55,130 bases of DNA from Flavobacterium sp. (GCA_014378065.1 JACMOK010000125.1:1-55130), one strand, 5' to 3'. Shown: positions 9,067-18,593, numbered from the stretch's first letter. Translations and numbers: made by a program. Notes: generated from the letters alone by a model not told the origin.

Positions 9067-10200
9067 ATGAAAATAGCAATCGTTTGTTATCCTACGTTTG
9101 GCGGAAGCGGTGTAGTTGCAACAGAACTTGGACTTGAATTGGCCCGACGCGGGCACGAAATACATTTTATTACCTACAGCCAACCCGTACGCTTAGCATT
9201 GCTCAATAAAAACGTGCATTACCATGAGGTTAATGTTCCGGAATATCCACTGTTTCACTATCAGCCTTACGAATTGGCTTTGTCAAGCAAGCTGGTCGAT
9301 ATGGTAAAATTATACAAGATCGAACTTTTGCATGTACATTATGCCATTCCTCACGCCTACGCGGGCTACATGGCCAAACAAATGCTTAAAGAAGAGGGAA
9401 TCGACATTCCGATGGTCACTACTTTGCACGGAACCGATATTACGCTGGTAGGCAACCATCCTTTTTACAAACCGGCGGTGACCTTTAGTATCAACAAATC
9501 GGATATGGTGACATCGGTATCGCAGAACCTTAAAGACGAAACGCTTAAATTATTCAACATCACCAACGATATCGAGGTCATTCCGAACTTTATTGAACTC
9601 AATAAAAATATTGACAACAGTCAAATTACCTGTTACCGTTCTGCTATCGCCAAATCTGATGAACGCGTGGTTACTCATATCAGCAATTTTAGAAAGGTAA
9701 AACGCATTCCTGATGTAATCGATATTTTTTATAAGATCCAACAAGAAATTCCAGCCAAACTCATGATGGTCGGCGACGGACCCGAAAAAGAAAAAGCCGA
9801 ACGACTTTGCGGTGAATTGGGCATCGAAGACAAAGTGATTTTCTTTGGCAACAGCAATGAAATAGATAAGATACTAAGCTATTCCGATTTGTTTCTACTG
9901 CCTTCCCAAACAGAAAGTTTTGGTTTGGCTGCCTTAGAAGCAATGGCTTCAGGAGTTCCGGTAATATCAAGTAATTCTGGTGGCTTGCCCGAAGTAAACT
10001 TTGATGGCGTTTCAGGCTACCTAAGTGCAGTCGGAAATGTAGATGAAATGGCTGCCAACGCCTTAAAAATATTAAAAGACGAAAACAGCTTGAAACAATT
10101 TAAGGAAAGAGCATTCCAAACAGCAAAAAAGTTTGATATTCAAAACATATTGCCTCTGTATGAAGAGTTGTATTTGCGGGCCATCAGCATTTATGCTTGA
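9067..10200 (+). CDS. bshA: N-acetyl-alpha-D-glucosaminyl L-malate synthase
   Basis: A GT4-family glycosyltransferase that joins GlcNAc from UDP-GlcNAc to L-malate, the first step of bacillithiol synthesis. The 377-residue length is normal. The N-terminus CYPTFGGSGVVATELG and the stretch HVHYAIPHAYAGYMA are characteristic of BshA. The C-terminal nucleotide-sugar domain has the GT4 pattern LLPSQTESFGLAALEAMASG with an EX7E arrangement. The other bacillithiol genes (bshB, bshC) are not in this window. A lipoprotein gene follows 27 bases later on the same strand. A further GT4 function cannot be excluded, but the N-terminal motif makes BshA the clear best call. Confidence 0.92.
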   Translation: MKIAIVCYPTFGGSGVVATELGLELARRGHEIHFITYSQPVRLALLNKNVHYHEVNVPEYPLFHYQPYELALSSKLVDMVKLYKIELLHVHYAIPHAYAGYMAKQMLKEEGIDIPMVTTLHGTDITLVGNHPFYKPAVTFSINKSDMVTSVSQNLKDETLKLFNITNDIEVIPNFIELNKNIDNSQITCYRSAIAKSDERVVTHISNFRKVKRIPDVIDIFYKIQQEIPAKLMMVGDGPEKEKAERLCGELGIEDKVIFFGNSNEIDKILSYSDLFLLPSQTESFGLAALEAMASGVPVISSNSGGLPEVNFDGVSGYLSAVGNVDEMAANALKILKDENSLKQFKERAFQTAKKFDIQNILPLYEELYLRAISIYA

Positions 10201-10227
10201 TAACCCAATCGAATTAATTAATTTATC

Positions 10228-10653
10228 ATGAAAAAAGCAGCATTTTTATTTTTAATCACCATGCTGGTTGCCTGTTCATCGGGTGCGCGTAAATCTGCTG
10301 TTAAGCCGTTGTACGAAATCCTGACGAGACAGAGTGATGGCGGTGCAAATATTCGTTTTTACGAAATTTTAACCGAAGCCAAAGAGATAAAAATGCTAGA
10401 GAACGATGAAAACCTAAGAAAAAAAATAAAACCAGGAGACATCGATACTGCAAATTTTGTAATACTGAATGTGGGAGAAAGAATTTCCGGAGGTTATTCT
10501 ATCAAAGTCAAAAGCGTCGTCGAAACTGCCGATAAAATTTTAATGACTGTTGAAGAAACAGAACCTGAAACGGTTGAAATGGTCACCGAAGTAATTTCTT
10601 ATCCTTATGTAATCGTAAAAATCAATTCAAAAAAGCCAATCGAAATTCAATAA
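10228..10653 (+). CDS. Small lipoprotein of unknown function
   Basis: 141 residues. The first 16 form a signal peptide with lipobox Cys (MLVACSSG). The mature part is Glu/Lys-rich, with alternating hydrophobic stretches suggesting beta structure in the last 60 residues. I recognise no known domain. It follows bshA at 27 bases and ends at a hairpin that probably terminates transcription from both sides. No link to bacillithiol is implied by its sequence. Confidence 0.75.
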   Translation: MKKAAFLFLITMLVACSSGARKSAVKPLYEILTRQSDGGANIRFYEILTEAKEIKMLENDENLRKKIKPGDIDTANFVILNVGERISGGYSIKVKSVVETADKILMTVEETEPETVEMVTEVISYPYVIVKINSKKPIEIQ

Positions 10654-10687
10654 AAAATCCCGTATCTCAAACGAAATACAGGATTTT
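10654..10687. terminator. Hairpin terminator between converging genes
   Basis: AAAATCCCGTAT (10654-10665) pairs with ATACAGGATTTT (10676-10687) with one C-A mismatch. The A and T runs at the ends serve both strands, so it can stop the lipoprotein gene on + and the beta-barrel gene's opposing transcript on -. Confidence 0.7.
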
Positions 10688-10711
10688 ATGTTATTCCTAA
10701 ATTTTTAACTC

Positions 10712-11236
10712 TTAAAATCTAAACCTTGCACCCAAAGCAATGTCTGGTCCAAAGGTATCGAGATTGTTGTTGGTGTACCTGTAATCTCCAAAACCAATTT
10801 CAGGTCTAAAATCAACCGATAATTGCAATGGGAAGTCGAAATTGTATTCAATTCCAATATCGCCAGCAACTAATGCAAATGCACCGTTATCAGGATAATC
10901 ATTTTTTACGTTATTTCTATAACTTCCAACGCCTCCGCCAACACCTGCATACCAATTAAAACCTTTGTCGATATTCCAAACCCATTGGTAAAGGCCCACC
11001 AATTTAACGGCTCCAGAATCGTAATAGTATCCCTTATCTCTGTATGTTCTGTTCCGGACACCCAAATCAAACTCCAGTCGATTCCTTGCAGACAATCCTC
11101 GTTGATAAGAAACTTCCACACCAAAACCATCATTGTCGCCAATACGCAAACCTATTGCATTCTTAGAAAACTTTTGAGCTTGGATGCTAGTCGTTAATCC
11201 AATTAACATAATAGCTGTTACAAATACTTTCTTCAT
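10712..11236 (-). CDS. Small outer-membrane beta-barrel protein
   Basis: Start set at ATG 11236, which gives signal peptide MKKVFVTAIMLIGLTTSIQAQ. The longer frame back to 11374 would place coding sequence over an exact promoter match at 11256-11263 and into the next gene. The mature protein, about 153 residues, alternates polar and aromatic residues in strand-like segments (for example LRIGDNDGFGVEVSYQRG and LQLSVDFRPEIGFG). It ends in ALGARFRF, a typical C-terminal outer-membrane insertion signal. This is an 8-strand-size barrel. The function is not recognisable; structural or stress roles are typical of this size class. Confidence 0.82.
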   Translation of the reverse strand: MKKVFVTAIMLIGLTTSIQAQKFSKNAIGLRIGDNDGFGVEVSYQRGLSARNRLEFDLGVRNRTYRDKGYYYDSGAVKLVGLYQWVWNIDKGFNWYAGVGGGVGSYRNNVKNDYPDNGAFALVAGDIGIEYNFDFPLQLSVDFRPEIGFGDYRYTNNNLDTFGPDIALGARFRF

Positions 11237-11255
11237 ATAAATTTTTTTGTTTGTA

Positions 11256-11263
11256 CAAAGATA
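11256..11263 (-). promoter_or_regulatory. -7 promoter element for the small beta-barrel gene
   Basis: Minus strand TATCTTTG is an exact TAnnTTTG match, 20 bases upstream of ATG 11236. It supports that start over the longer reading frame. No convincing -33 TTG is visible. Confidence 0.55.
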
Positions 11264-11321
11264 GCCTGATCCTATTGTGTTATTAATTGTAAATGTTGTA
11301 AGATTTACAGTTATAAAATGC

Positions 11322-12161
11322 TCAATAGGAATTAATTTTTTTAGAAAAAACAATTGAAGCAACCAGCTGTTCACTCAAAATATTTTCCATTTCAAACAAA
11401 TCTTCTTCTTCTGTATAATTGCTTTCTAAATAACGAAAAAGTTTCCAACGTTTTTTATTGTATTCCAAAGCCGTTAGATTTTCTACCCAATCACCGGAAT
11501 TCATATAAAGCGTTTGTCCATTTTTATTGGTCTTTTCAATAATTTTAGGTTCATGAATGTGTCCGCAAATAACATAATCATACTTTTTTTCGATCGCCAA
11601 GTCAGTGGCAGTAGTTTCAAAATCAGAAATATGTTTGACCGCTTTTTTGACACTGGCTTTTATTTTTTTTGAAAAAGAGTAAGGCTCTCTTCCGATGCGC
11701 AACAGAAAACTGTTGACTGATCGGTTGAATAAAATCAAATAATCGTACCCCAAACCGCCTAATTTGGCAATCCACTTGGAATGTTGTACCGAAACGTCAA
11801 AAACATCTCCATGAAAAATCCAGGCTTTTTTGTCATCCAATTCCAGAACGAGTTTGTCTATTATCGAAAAATTTCCCATATGGGTATCGCTAAATTTACG
11901 CAACAGCTCATCATGGTTTCCAGTGATATAGTGCACTTTTGTTCCTTTTGCCGCCATCTCAATAATTCTGCGGATTACCTTCAAATGCACCTGCGGAAAA
12001 TACGATTTCCGAAACTGCCAAATATCGATGATGTCTCCGTTGAGCACTAAAATTTTCGGTTTAATAGAAGACAGGTAATTTAATAACTCTTTCGCATGAC
12101 ATCCAAAAGTTCCTAAATGCACATCCGAAATTACGACCAATCCTACTTTTCTTTTTTTCAA
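11322..12161 (-). CDS. LpxH-like metallophosphoesterase (UDP-2,3-diacylglucosamine diphosphatase family)
   Basis: A calcineurin-like phosphoesterase of 279 residues. The metal-binding motifs are in order: DVHLG (Asp13, His15), NGDIIDIW (Asp43), GNHDE (about 81-85), a central FHGD and C-terminal CGHIHEP. Relatives act on UDP-2,3-diacylglucosamine in lipid A synthesis; the FRKSYF region after the second motif fits that group. Direct substrate assignment is inference, since Bacteroidetes carry several paralogues. The start is TTG at 12159-12161; an in-frame TAA lies upstream with no ATG between. It is divergent from aroC. Confidence 0.83.
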   Translation of the reverse strand: MKKRKVGLVVISDVHLGTFGCHAKELLNYLSSIKPKILVLNGDIIDIWQFRKSYFPQVHLKVIRRIIEMAAKGTKVHYITGNHDELLRKFSDTHMGNFSIIDKLVLELDDKKAWIFHGDVFDVSVQHSKWIAKLGGLGYDYLILFNRSVNSFLLRIGREPYSFSKKIKASVKKAVKHISDFETTATDLAIEKKYDYVICGHIHEPKIIEKTNKNGQTLYMNSGDWVENLTALEYNKKRWKLFRYLESNYTEEEDLFEMENILSEQLVASIVFSKKINSY

Positions 12162-12255
12162 AGTATTTGTTTTGAAGTTTTACAAATTAAACAAACACAT
12201 ATTAATTGAAATTAAACGCAATGTTAAGAAATACCAATTCTCATTAACGCGTAAA

Positions 12256-12293
12256 TTTTAAACTTTCAACTCAAAATTTTTAAACTTTCAACT
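12256..12293. repeat. 16-bp direct repeat upstream of aroC
   Basis: TTTTAAACTTTCAACT occurs at 12256-12271 and again at 12278-12293, a period of 22 bases (about two helical turns), directly before the aroC promoter element. It could be a binding site for a dimeric regulator or a chance slippage duplication. Confidence 0.6.
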
Positions 12294-12300
12294 TAAATCT

Positions 12301-12308
12301 TACATTTG
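12301..12308 (+). promoter_or_regulatory. -7 promoter element for aroC
   Basis: TACATTTG is an exact TAnnTTTG match, 16 bases before ATG 12324. It makes the upstream TTG at 12306 an unlikely start. The -33 position is occupied by the T-rich edge of the second direct-repeat copy. Confidence 0.5.
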
Positions 12309-12323
12309 TTCAAAACACATACC

Positions 12324-13394
12324 ATGGCAGGAAACAGTTACGGAACGCTTTTTAAAATCACCACTTTCGGCGAATCACACGGTGAAGCTTTGGGCGGTAT
12401 TATCGATGGCTGTCCACCCGGAATTAAACTCGATTTAGAGGCGATTCAAAATGAAATGTCACGAAGAAAACCCGGACAATCCAGCATAGTTTCCCAGCGC
12501 AAAGAATCCGATGAAGTTAAGTTTCTTTCAGGCGTTTTTGAAGGAAAAACGACCGGAACCCCTATTGGTTTTACAATCCCCAACTCCAACTCAAAATCTG
12601 AAGATTATTCCCATATCAAAGACAGCTACCGTCCGAGTCATGCCGATTATGTCTACGAAAAAAAATATGGTCTTCGCGATTATCGCGGCGGCGGCAGAAG
12701 TTCGGCACGAGAAACAGCCAGCCGTGTTGTCGCGGGAGCAGTCGCCAAACAAGTGTTGAAGGACATTCGTATCAACGCCTTCGTATCGTCGGTGGGCCCC
12801 GTTTTTTTAGAAAAACCTTACCAAGAACTCGATTTTACCAAAACCGAAAGCAACCCTGTTCGTTGCCCTGATCAAGCCACAGCAACGAAAATGGAAGAAT
12901 ACATCAGAGGTATTAGAAAACAGGGCGACACTACTGGAGGCACAGTTACTTGTGTGATTCAGCATGTACCCGTCGGATTGGGAGAACCAGTTTTTGATAA
13001 GCTCCACGCCGAATTGGGCAAAGCGATGCTATCCATTAATGCGGTACATGGCTTTGAATATGGCAGTGGCTTTTGCGGCGCCCAGATGAAAGGCAGCGAA
13101 CACAATGATTTGTATTTGTCCGACGGCACTACAAAAACCAATTTGTCTGGCGGCATTCAAGGCGGAATATCCAATGGGATGGACATTTATTTCCGCGTGG
13201 CTTTTAAACCCGTAGCCACCATTATGCAAACCCAGGAAACTATTGACCGGGATGGAAATATTGTGGCAATGGAAGGCAAAGGCCGTCACGATCCGTGCGT
13301 AGTTCCGCGAGCCGTTCCGATTGTCGAAGCCATGGCTGCGCTGGTTTTGGCCGATTTTTATTTGATAAATAAAACCTATAATACTAACTTTTAG
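12324..13394 (+). CDS. aroC: Chorismate synthase
   Basis: Converts 5-enolpyruvylshikimate-3-phosphate to chorismate using reduced FMN, the last shared step of aromatic amino-acid synthesis. The start is ATG 12324 ([20 protein letters not shown]). All family hallmarks are visible: [18 protein letters not shown], the SRRKPGQS region, RPSHADY, the [13 protein letters not shown] signature and the C-terminal [20 protein letters not shown]. The length of 356 residues is normal. It stands alone, with its own promoter and with unrelated neighbours on both sides. Confidence 0.97.
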   Translation: MAGNSYGTLFKITTFGESHGEALGGIIDGCPPGIKLDLEAIQNEMSRRKPGQSSIVSQRKESDEVKFLSGVFEGKTTGTPIGFTIPNSNSKSEDYSHIKDSYRPSHADYVYEKKYGLRDYRGGGRSSARETASRVVAGAVAKQVLKDIRINAFVSSVGPVFLEKPYQELDFTKTESNPVRCPDQATATKMEEYIRGIRKQGDTTGGTVTCVIQHVPVGLGEPVFDKLHAELGKAMLSINAVHGFEYGSGFCGAQMKGSEHNDLYLSDGTTKTNLSGGIQGGISNGMDIYFRVAFKPVATIMQTQETIDRDGNIVAMEGKGRHDPCVVPRAVPIVEAMAALVLADFYLINKTYNTNF

Positions 13395-13505
13395 AAGCTA
13401 TTCCTGCTATACGTTACAATCTTACTTGGTACAAATTTGCTGAGGCAAACTTACACCAATAAGGATTTCCACTGCTATCAGGGCTAAAACAATCAATATC
13501 TAACA

Positions 13506-14777
13506 ATGACAACACAGACCGAAAGTCAAACAAAAAAGCCAACTTTATTATCCAATTTAACTACTCAAATATTGATTGCCATGTTTTTAGGCGTTCTCTT
13601 GGGTATAGTGGTGCACAACAATTGGTCTGCAGAAAGCGCAAAGGAGTTTAGTGGTTATATCAAAATGCTCGCTACTGTTTTTATTCGATTGGTGCAAATG
13701 ATCATTTCGCCATTGGTATTCACTACGCTCGTAGTAGGCATTGCAAAGTTGGGCGATATCAGTGCAGTCGGCAGAATAGGAGGCAAGGCATTGGGTTGGT
13801 TTTTTACGGCGTCGTTTATTTCGTTACTCCTAGGCATGTTCTGGGTCAATATCCTTAAGCCAGGTGTGGGTTTGAATCTTTCGAATGTAGATTTGGCAAC
13901 GGCTTCTGAAGTCACAGAAAAAACCCAAAATTTCTCGGCTCAAAATTTTATCGAACACATCATTCCGAAAAGTATTGTCGAGGCCATGGCCACCAATGAA
14001 ATTTTACAGATTGTAATTTTCTCGATTTTCTTCGGCTTGGCCGCAGCGTCCATTGGCAGCCATGCCAAACCTGTGATCAATGCGCTTGACAAAACGTCGC
14101 ACATCATTTTAAAAATGGTCAATTATGTTATGAAGTTTGCACCTATTGGCGTTTTTGGTGCCATAGCAGGCGTTTTTGCTATTCGTGATTTTAATGAATT
14201 GCTGCTGACTTACGCCAAATTTTTTGGGTCTTTTTTAGTTGGTATCTCTTCGCTTTGGGTAATTTTATTGTTGGTAGGCTATCTTTTTTTAGGAAAAAAG
14301 ATGGGTATTTTACTGAAAAGAATTGTCAGTCCCCTGATAATTGCCTTCGGAACGACCAGTAGCGAGGCGGTTTTCCCAAAATTAACCGAAGAATTAGAAC
14401 GATTCGGAATAAAAGATAAAATCGTTTCTTTTATGTTGCCATTGGGCTACTCGTTTAATTTGGATGGCAGCATGATGTACATGACTTTTGCGAGTATTTT
14501 CATCGCGCAAGCCTACGGAATTGATCTGAGCACCGGAACCCAATTTACAATGCTTTTTGTATTAATGCTCACCAGTAAAGGAATTGCCGGTGTGCCAAGA
14601 GCGAGTTTGGTCGTCGTTGCTGCAACATGTGGCATGTTTAAAATTCCAATCGAAGGCATTGCGTTGATCTTGCCCATTGATCATTTTTGTGATATGTTTC
14701 GAAGTGCGACCAATGTTTTAGGTAACGCATTGGCTACTTCCGTAGTAGGCAAATGGGAAAAAGAAGTCGATTTTTAA
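13506..14777 (+). CDS. Dicarboxylate/amino acid:cation symporter (DAACS family)
   Basis: A 423-residue membrane protein of the GltP/DctA family that takes up glutamate, aspartate or C4-dicarboxylates with Na+ or H+. The family core is intact: the serine-rich hairpin AFGTTSSEAVFPKLTEEL, the helix-7 motif NLDGSMMYM (NMDGT-like), the second hairpin SKGIAGVPRAS and the helix-8 residues in DHFCDMFRSATNVLGN. The Arg in DMFRSATN resembles acidic-substrate transporters. I cannot choose between amino acids and dicarboxylates. The gene appears monocistronic. Confidence 0.92.
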   Translation: MTTQTESQTKKPTLLSNLTTQILIAMFLGVLLGIVVHNNWSAESAKEFSGYIKMLATVFIRLVQMIISPLVFTTLVVGIAKLGDISAVGRIGGKALGWFFTASFISLLLGMFWVNILKPGVGLNLSNVDLATASEVTEKTQNFSAQNFIEHIIPKSIVEAMATNEILQIVIFSIFFGLAAASIGSHAKPVINALDKTSHIILKMVNYVMKFAPIGVFGAIAGVFAIRDFNELLLTYAKFFGSFLVGISSLWVILLLVGYLFLGKKMGILLKRIVSPLIIAFGTTSSEAVFPKLTEELERFGIKDKIVSFMLPLGYSFNLDGSMMYMTFASIFIAQAYGIDLSTGTQFTMLFVLMLTSKGIAGVPRASLVVVAATCGMFKIPIEGIALILPIDHFCDMFRSATNVLGNALATSVVGKWEKEVDF

Positions 14778-14843
14778 AAAGCAAACTATTTGATTGGATT
14801 TGTAAAAAATAGCGTTATTTTTAGGAAAATAAAAAAAATAATT

Positions 14844-15728
14844 ATGAAAAAATCTTTACTCTCGATTGGTTTTATTTTGGCTTTAACGTTATGTGTAAAT
14901 GCTCAGGCCACGATCTACGATACAACGCATGCCGCTACCAACGGAGCCGAAATAACTGGTACGGCAAATGGTCCGGCAACAAGTTTAGGTGATGCCATTC
15001 AATTGGCTGGAACCGAAAGATTACTAGAAACGGTTTCGGTAGACCTCTTCAATTTAACCGATACCTCTGATTTTACAATTACAATGTCATTGTATTCTGA
15101 TTGTCCCACTTTAACTGGTGCGGGTGCTTGTGGTTCGGGAATCGGAACACTCATTCCTTTTTCTCAATCTACCATGACAATTACTGCACCTCCAACTACT
15201 GGGAAATTTACCGTAGATTTTGATTACAATAATTTTGATCTTACGGATCAGGCAGACAACACGATTACGGTGATGCTTAACGTGAGCAGAAACAACGTTT
15301 TTTGGGTAATTAATGAAACCCCGGTAGTTGGAAGTCTTCCTGCCGGTGACACCGGTGCTAGTACATTGACCAGATGTGGTAGTGCTGTTGCAAATAACGG
15401 CTGTGCTAGGGCCTTTACTGCCCCGACAAACAATAACGTGGCCATGAGAATTACCGCCAATCCGGCATTAAAAACGACTGATTTTTTGGCTTCGGCCTTT
15501 TTAGTTCTTCCCAATCCTGTTGACAACTTGCTAACAGTTAGCAATAGCAACAACATCCGCATCAGCGGTGTCAACATTACTGATTTAAATGGAAGAACGG
15601 TAAAAAATCAATCATTCAATAATATTAGTGATGTGCAACTGAATATTGCTGACTTGGCTTCAGGCATTTACATGATGAAGATTTTTTCTAACGAAGGAAG
15701 TACCACTAAAAAAATAATCAAAAAATAA
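14844..15728 (+). CDS. Secreted protein with type IX secretion (type A) sorting domain
   Basis: Start at ATG 14844, giving signal peptide MKKSLLSIGFILALTLCVNAQ; the longer frame from 14790 hides it. Residues about 20-215 form a Thr/Asn-rich beta domain with two Cys pairs (DCPTLTGAGACGSG, RCGSAVANNGCAR), possibly a choice-of-anchor-like domain. The last 75 residues are a T9SS type A domain: VLPNPVDNLLTVSN, ITDLNGRTV, and SGIYMMKIFSNEGSTTKKIIKK, here split only for reading. The type IX machine exports it and it is probably surface-attached. A strong terminator follows, so it is a single-gene unit. Function unknown. Confidence 0.85.
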   Translation: MKKSLLSIGFILALTLCVNAQATIYDTTHAATNGAEITGTANGPATSLGDAIQLAGTERLLETVSVDLFNLTDTSDFTITMSLYSDCPTLTGAGACGSGIGTLIPFSQSTMTITAPPTTGKFTVDFDYNNFDLTDQADNTITVMLNVSRNNVFWVINETPVVGSLPAGDTGASTLTRCGSAVANNGCARAFTAPTNNNVAMRITANPALKTTDFLASAFLVLPNPVDNLLTVSNSNNIRISGVNITDLNGRTVKNQSFNNISDVQLNIADLASGIYMMKIFSNEGSTTKKIIKK

Positions 15729-15744
15729 GGTGAAAAATTTTAAT

Positions 15745-15778
15745 GAAAAAACTCCCAATTCATTTGGGAGTTTTTTTT
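15745..15778 (+). terminator. Rho-independent-type terminator
   Basis: ACTCCCAA (15751-15758) pairs with TTGGGAGT (15764-15771), flanked by an A run and followed by eight T residues. It is placed 20 bases after the T9SS gene. Confidence 0.88.
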
Positions 15779-15970
15779 GTTTACCTGGTCACGTTATGAT
15801 CAACATTGCTTTTGCTACCGCGGTGAAAGTGGACTACAAGAAATACATGATAGAAAATGACCCTTTTTTTCGACGACAAAGCGGTAGGTTGCAACAAATT
15901 ATTGTCAAATATAAATACTGAATTCATAGTAAGGTTTACGATTGATTATATTGGTCAAATTGCAGCTACA

Positions 15971-16384
15971 CTACAAGAATTTGTCTTTTAATTCAACCGT
16001 TGGGATCAAACAGCTTTGCTTTTTACCATACCAATGGTATCGATTTTTGGCAATGTAATCGTAAAGAATATTTCGAAGTGCTGTCGGAATGATTCTGAAC
16101 AGGGTTCCCAAATGAAAAAAACCGCCTAAATTCCGAGCAATTTCAATCGCCGCATTGGATTTGTAGTAGTACGCAATACCGGGATCATATAAAACAACGC
16201 TATCAATGTGTTTAATATCCAAGCCGATGTGCTTAATTATTTGTTGCCCCAAATCAGATTGCAATGCGACAAAACGGAAACGATCTTTGGTGTCGTTTTT
16301 AATGACAAATTGTATTGACGCGTCACACAAATTGCAAACGCCATCAAATAGAATTATTTTTTTATTTTGAGGGAAATTCTGCAT
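15971..16384 (-). CDS. DCC-family thiol-disulfide oxidoreductase-like protein (DUF393)
   Basis: 137 residues, soluble. The family motif is at the N-terminus: ILFDGVCNLCDAS with Cys17 and Cys20 in a CxxC pair. The second landmark AIEIARNLGG and the C-terminal RYHWYGKKQSCLIPT are also typical. The family has a predicted thioredoxin-like fold; its physiological role is not well established. It is 12 bases downstream of mutS2, so it is probably co-transcribed with it. Confidence 0.88.
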   Translation of the reverse strand: MQNFPQNKKIILFDGVCNLCDASIQFVIKNDTKDRFRFVALQSDLGQQIIKHIGLDIKHIDSVVLYDPGIAYYYKSNAAIEIARNLGGFFHLGTLFRIIPTALRNILYDYIAKNRYHWYGKKQSCLIPTVELKDKFL

Positions 16385-16396
16385 ACCATTTTAAAA

Positions 16397-18568
16397 TTAC
16401 TTTTTTGCGGCCTCGACAAATTCCAATACCTCCAAACTAACAGTAGAAATAAAAACGCCATAATTGACTACCGCCTTATTCTTTTCAATTTTATCAATAC
16501 TTCCTACGGCTTTGCCATCAAACATCCGGACTCTGTCTCCAATTTTCAACACTGGTTTTGCTTTCTCCATCACCACATTTGCTTTGAGCTTTCTCTCTTT
16601 TTTTGCCTCACGGATTTCTTCCACTTGAACCGTCACCTCTTTGATAATTTCTTTTTTTTGCTCTTCTTTTACTTTTGTCTCTTTGACGGAGGCTTTTTTA
16701 CGCTTAGAATTTTCGATTTCAATAACCTTGAGAAACTCGCCAATTAATTCTTTTTTATTTTTATTATTGAAATATTTTTCAGCAATATCGTCAATTTTCT
16801 GCCCGATATAAATGATTTTCTGATTGCTGTCATACAGTTCCTGATAGCTTTCGAGTTTTTGTTTGATTTTGATATTGATGATTTCCATCTTTTTGCCTTC
16901 TTCGCGGGCTTTCGTTTCTTCTTCCTTTAAGGTTTGAGAAGTCTTTTCCATTTTGGACCTTTCTTTCTGCAAATTGGCAATCGTTTTATCAAACCTTACT
17001 TTTCCTCCTTCAATTTTCTTTTTTGCCCGATTGATTAGCCCGAAAGGAATTCCATTTTTCTGTGCGACTTCAAAAGTAAACGAACTACCAGCCTGTCCCA
17101 AGGCTAATTTATACATCGGTTCTAACGTTTTTTCATCAAACATCATGTTGGCATTTGTTGCAAAGGGCAGTTCATTGGCCAGTATTTTAAGATTGGAATA
17201 ATGCGTCGTAATGATGCCGAATGCTTCGCGATGGTAAAATTCTTCAAGAAAGATTTCGGCCAACGCGCCGCCCAATTCAGGATCAGAGCCTGTTCCGAAT
17301 TCATCAATTAGAAACAACGTTTTTTCGTTGCATTTTTTTAGGAAATAGTTCATGTTTTTAAGACGGTAACTATACGTACTTAAATGATTTTCAATAGATT
17401 GATTATCTCCGATGTCAGTCAAAATTCTATCGAATAAAAAAGTTTCGCTACGTTCATGGACCGGGATCAACATTCCACACTGCAACATCAATTGCAGCAA
17501 CCCAACCGTTTTTAGCGAGATTGTCTTGCCGCCTGCATTCGGTCCGGAAATGACGATAATACGATTTTCTTGATCCAAGTCAAAAGTCTGTAGATGCGTA
17601 ATTTCTTTATTTTGTAGGTTATTTAAATATAGAATGGGATGGTAGGCATCTCGAAAATACATCCGGCGGTCTTCAGTGATAGTAGGTAAAATGCCATGAA
17701 TACGCATAGCATATTTGGCTTTGGCTGCAATAACGTCAATGTCGCTCAAAAATTCTTGGTATTGAATCAACAGCGGTAAAAAATGACGAATAGCGTTGGA
17801 CAATTGTTTTAAAATGCGCAGAATTTCTTCTTTCTCCTCGTATTCTAAATTGCTCAGTTCACGCGAATAATTCAGTGTTGCCTCGGGTTCAATGTAGGCA
17901 ATACTGCCGGTTTTAGAACTTCCTAAAATCGATCCTTTCACTTTTCTGCGGTACATAGCCAAAACAGCGAGCACGCGCCGATTCTGCACAAAGCTTTCCT
18001 TGATTTCATCGAGGTATCCTAAACCTTGGTATTGGGCCATCGCCATGCCAAAACTTTGATTGACTTTGCCTCGAACGACATTCATATCCCGGCGAATATT
18101 GAGTAAATCCGGTGAAGCATTGTCTTTGATTTCGCCATATTTATCGACTACTTCTTCGATTAATCTGATAATTTCTTTGGTTAACTCAATTTGTGCTGAC
18201 TTGGTGAAAAGTTTTGGATAATAATCCTCAAACTTTTTAAAATAAATCAGCAACACATTTACAGTTTCTGAAAGGGTCGATATCTTTCTAAAACTTCCAA
18301 CTTCAAGAAAGCTGTCTTCAATGGCAAGAAATTTAATTTCATGAATAATGGCCTCAAATCCGTGGTTGGGTATAGCATTATTATTTTGATAGGAGGAAAC
18401 ATATTCAGAAGTCTGCCACAGTGCTTCCAACAATGTTTTTCTGTCTTTAAAAGGCACAATCTCAAGCGCCTTTTGTTTACCGATATCGGTATTGCAAATC
18501 GAGGATAATGTATCTAAGATGGTCGGAAACTGTAAATCTTGTAGGGTTTTTTCTGTGATGTTGATCAT
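16397..18568 (-). CDS. mutS2: MutS2-family ATPase, without a recognisable Smr nuclease domain
   Basis: 723 residues. The MutS core and lever helices (about 1-320) precede a clear ABC-type ATPase with Walker A GPNAGGKT (about 342-349), a Walker B region FLIDEFGTGSDPELGGAL and the following TTHYSNLK. A long charged coiled coil (about 520-620) leads to a small KOW-like barrel (IGDRVRMFDGKAVGSIDK). The MutS2 type acts on branched DNA or stalled, collided ribosomes rather than in mismatch repair. In Bacillus the protein ends in an Smr nuclease domain. Here the protein stops right after the barrel and I find no DLHG-type Smr motif. Confidence 0.9.
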   Translation of the reverse strand: MINITEKTLQDLQFPTILDTLSSICNTDIGKQKALEIVPFKDRKTLLEALWQTSEYVSSYQNNNAIPNHGFEAIIHEIKFLAIEDSFLEVGSFRKISTLSETVNVLLIYFKKFEDYYPKLFTKSAQIELTKEIIRLIEEVVDKYGEIKDNASPDLLNIRRDMNVVRGKVNQSFGMAMAQYQGLGYLDEIKESFVQNRRVLAVLAMYRRKVKGSILGSSKTGSIAYIEPEATLNYSRELSNLEYEEKEEILRILKQLSNAIRHFLPLLIQYQEFLSDIDVIAAKAKYAMRIHGILPTITEDRRMYFRDAYHPILYLNNLQNKEITHLQTFDLDQENRIIVISGPNAGGKTISLKTVGLLQLMLQCGMLIPVHERSETFLFDRILTDIGDNQSIENHLSTYSYRLKNMNYFLKKCNEKTLFLIDEFGTGSDPELGGALAEIFLEEFYHREAFGIITTHYSNLKILANELPFATNANMMFDEKTLEPMYKLALGQAGSSFTFEVAQKNGIPFGLINRAKKKIEGGKVRFDKTIANLQKERSKMEKTSQTLKEEETKAREEGKKMEIINIKIKQKLESYQELYDSNQKIIYIGQKIDDIAEKYFNNKNKKELIGEFLKVIEIENSKRKKASVKETKVKEEQKKEIIKEVTVQVEEIREAKKERKLKANVVMEKAKPVLKIGDRVRMFDGKAVGSIDKIEKNKAVVNYGVFISTVSLEVLEFVEAAKK

Positions 18569-18593
18569 TTTCTTTTTACTGCGCTTTTCCTTG

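Noticed and set aside
11237..11374. 46-codon N-terminal extension of the small beta-barrel
   Set aside because: It covers an exact promoter match, overlaps the phosphoesterase gene and hides the signal peptide.
15730..15921. 63-codon open frame after the T9SS type A gene
   Set aside because: It starts at GTG just after the stop and runs straight through a strong terminator hairpin; composition is not protein-like.
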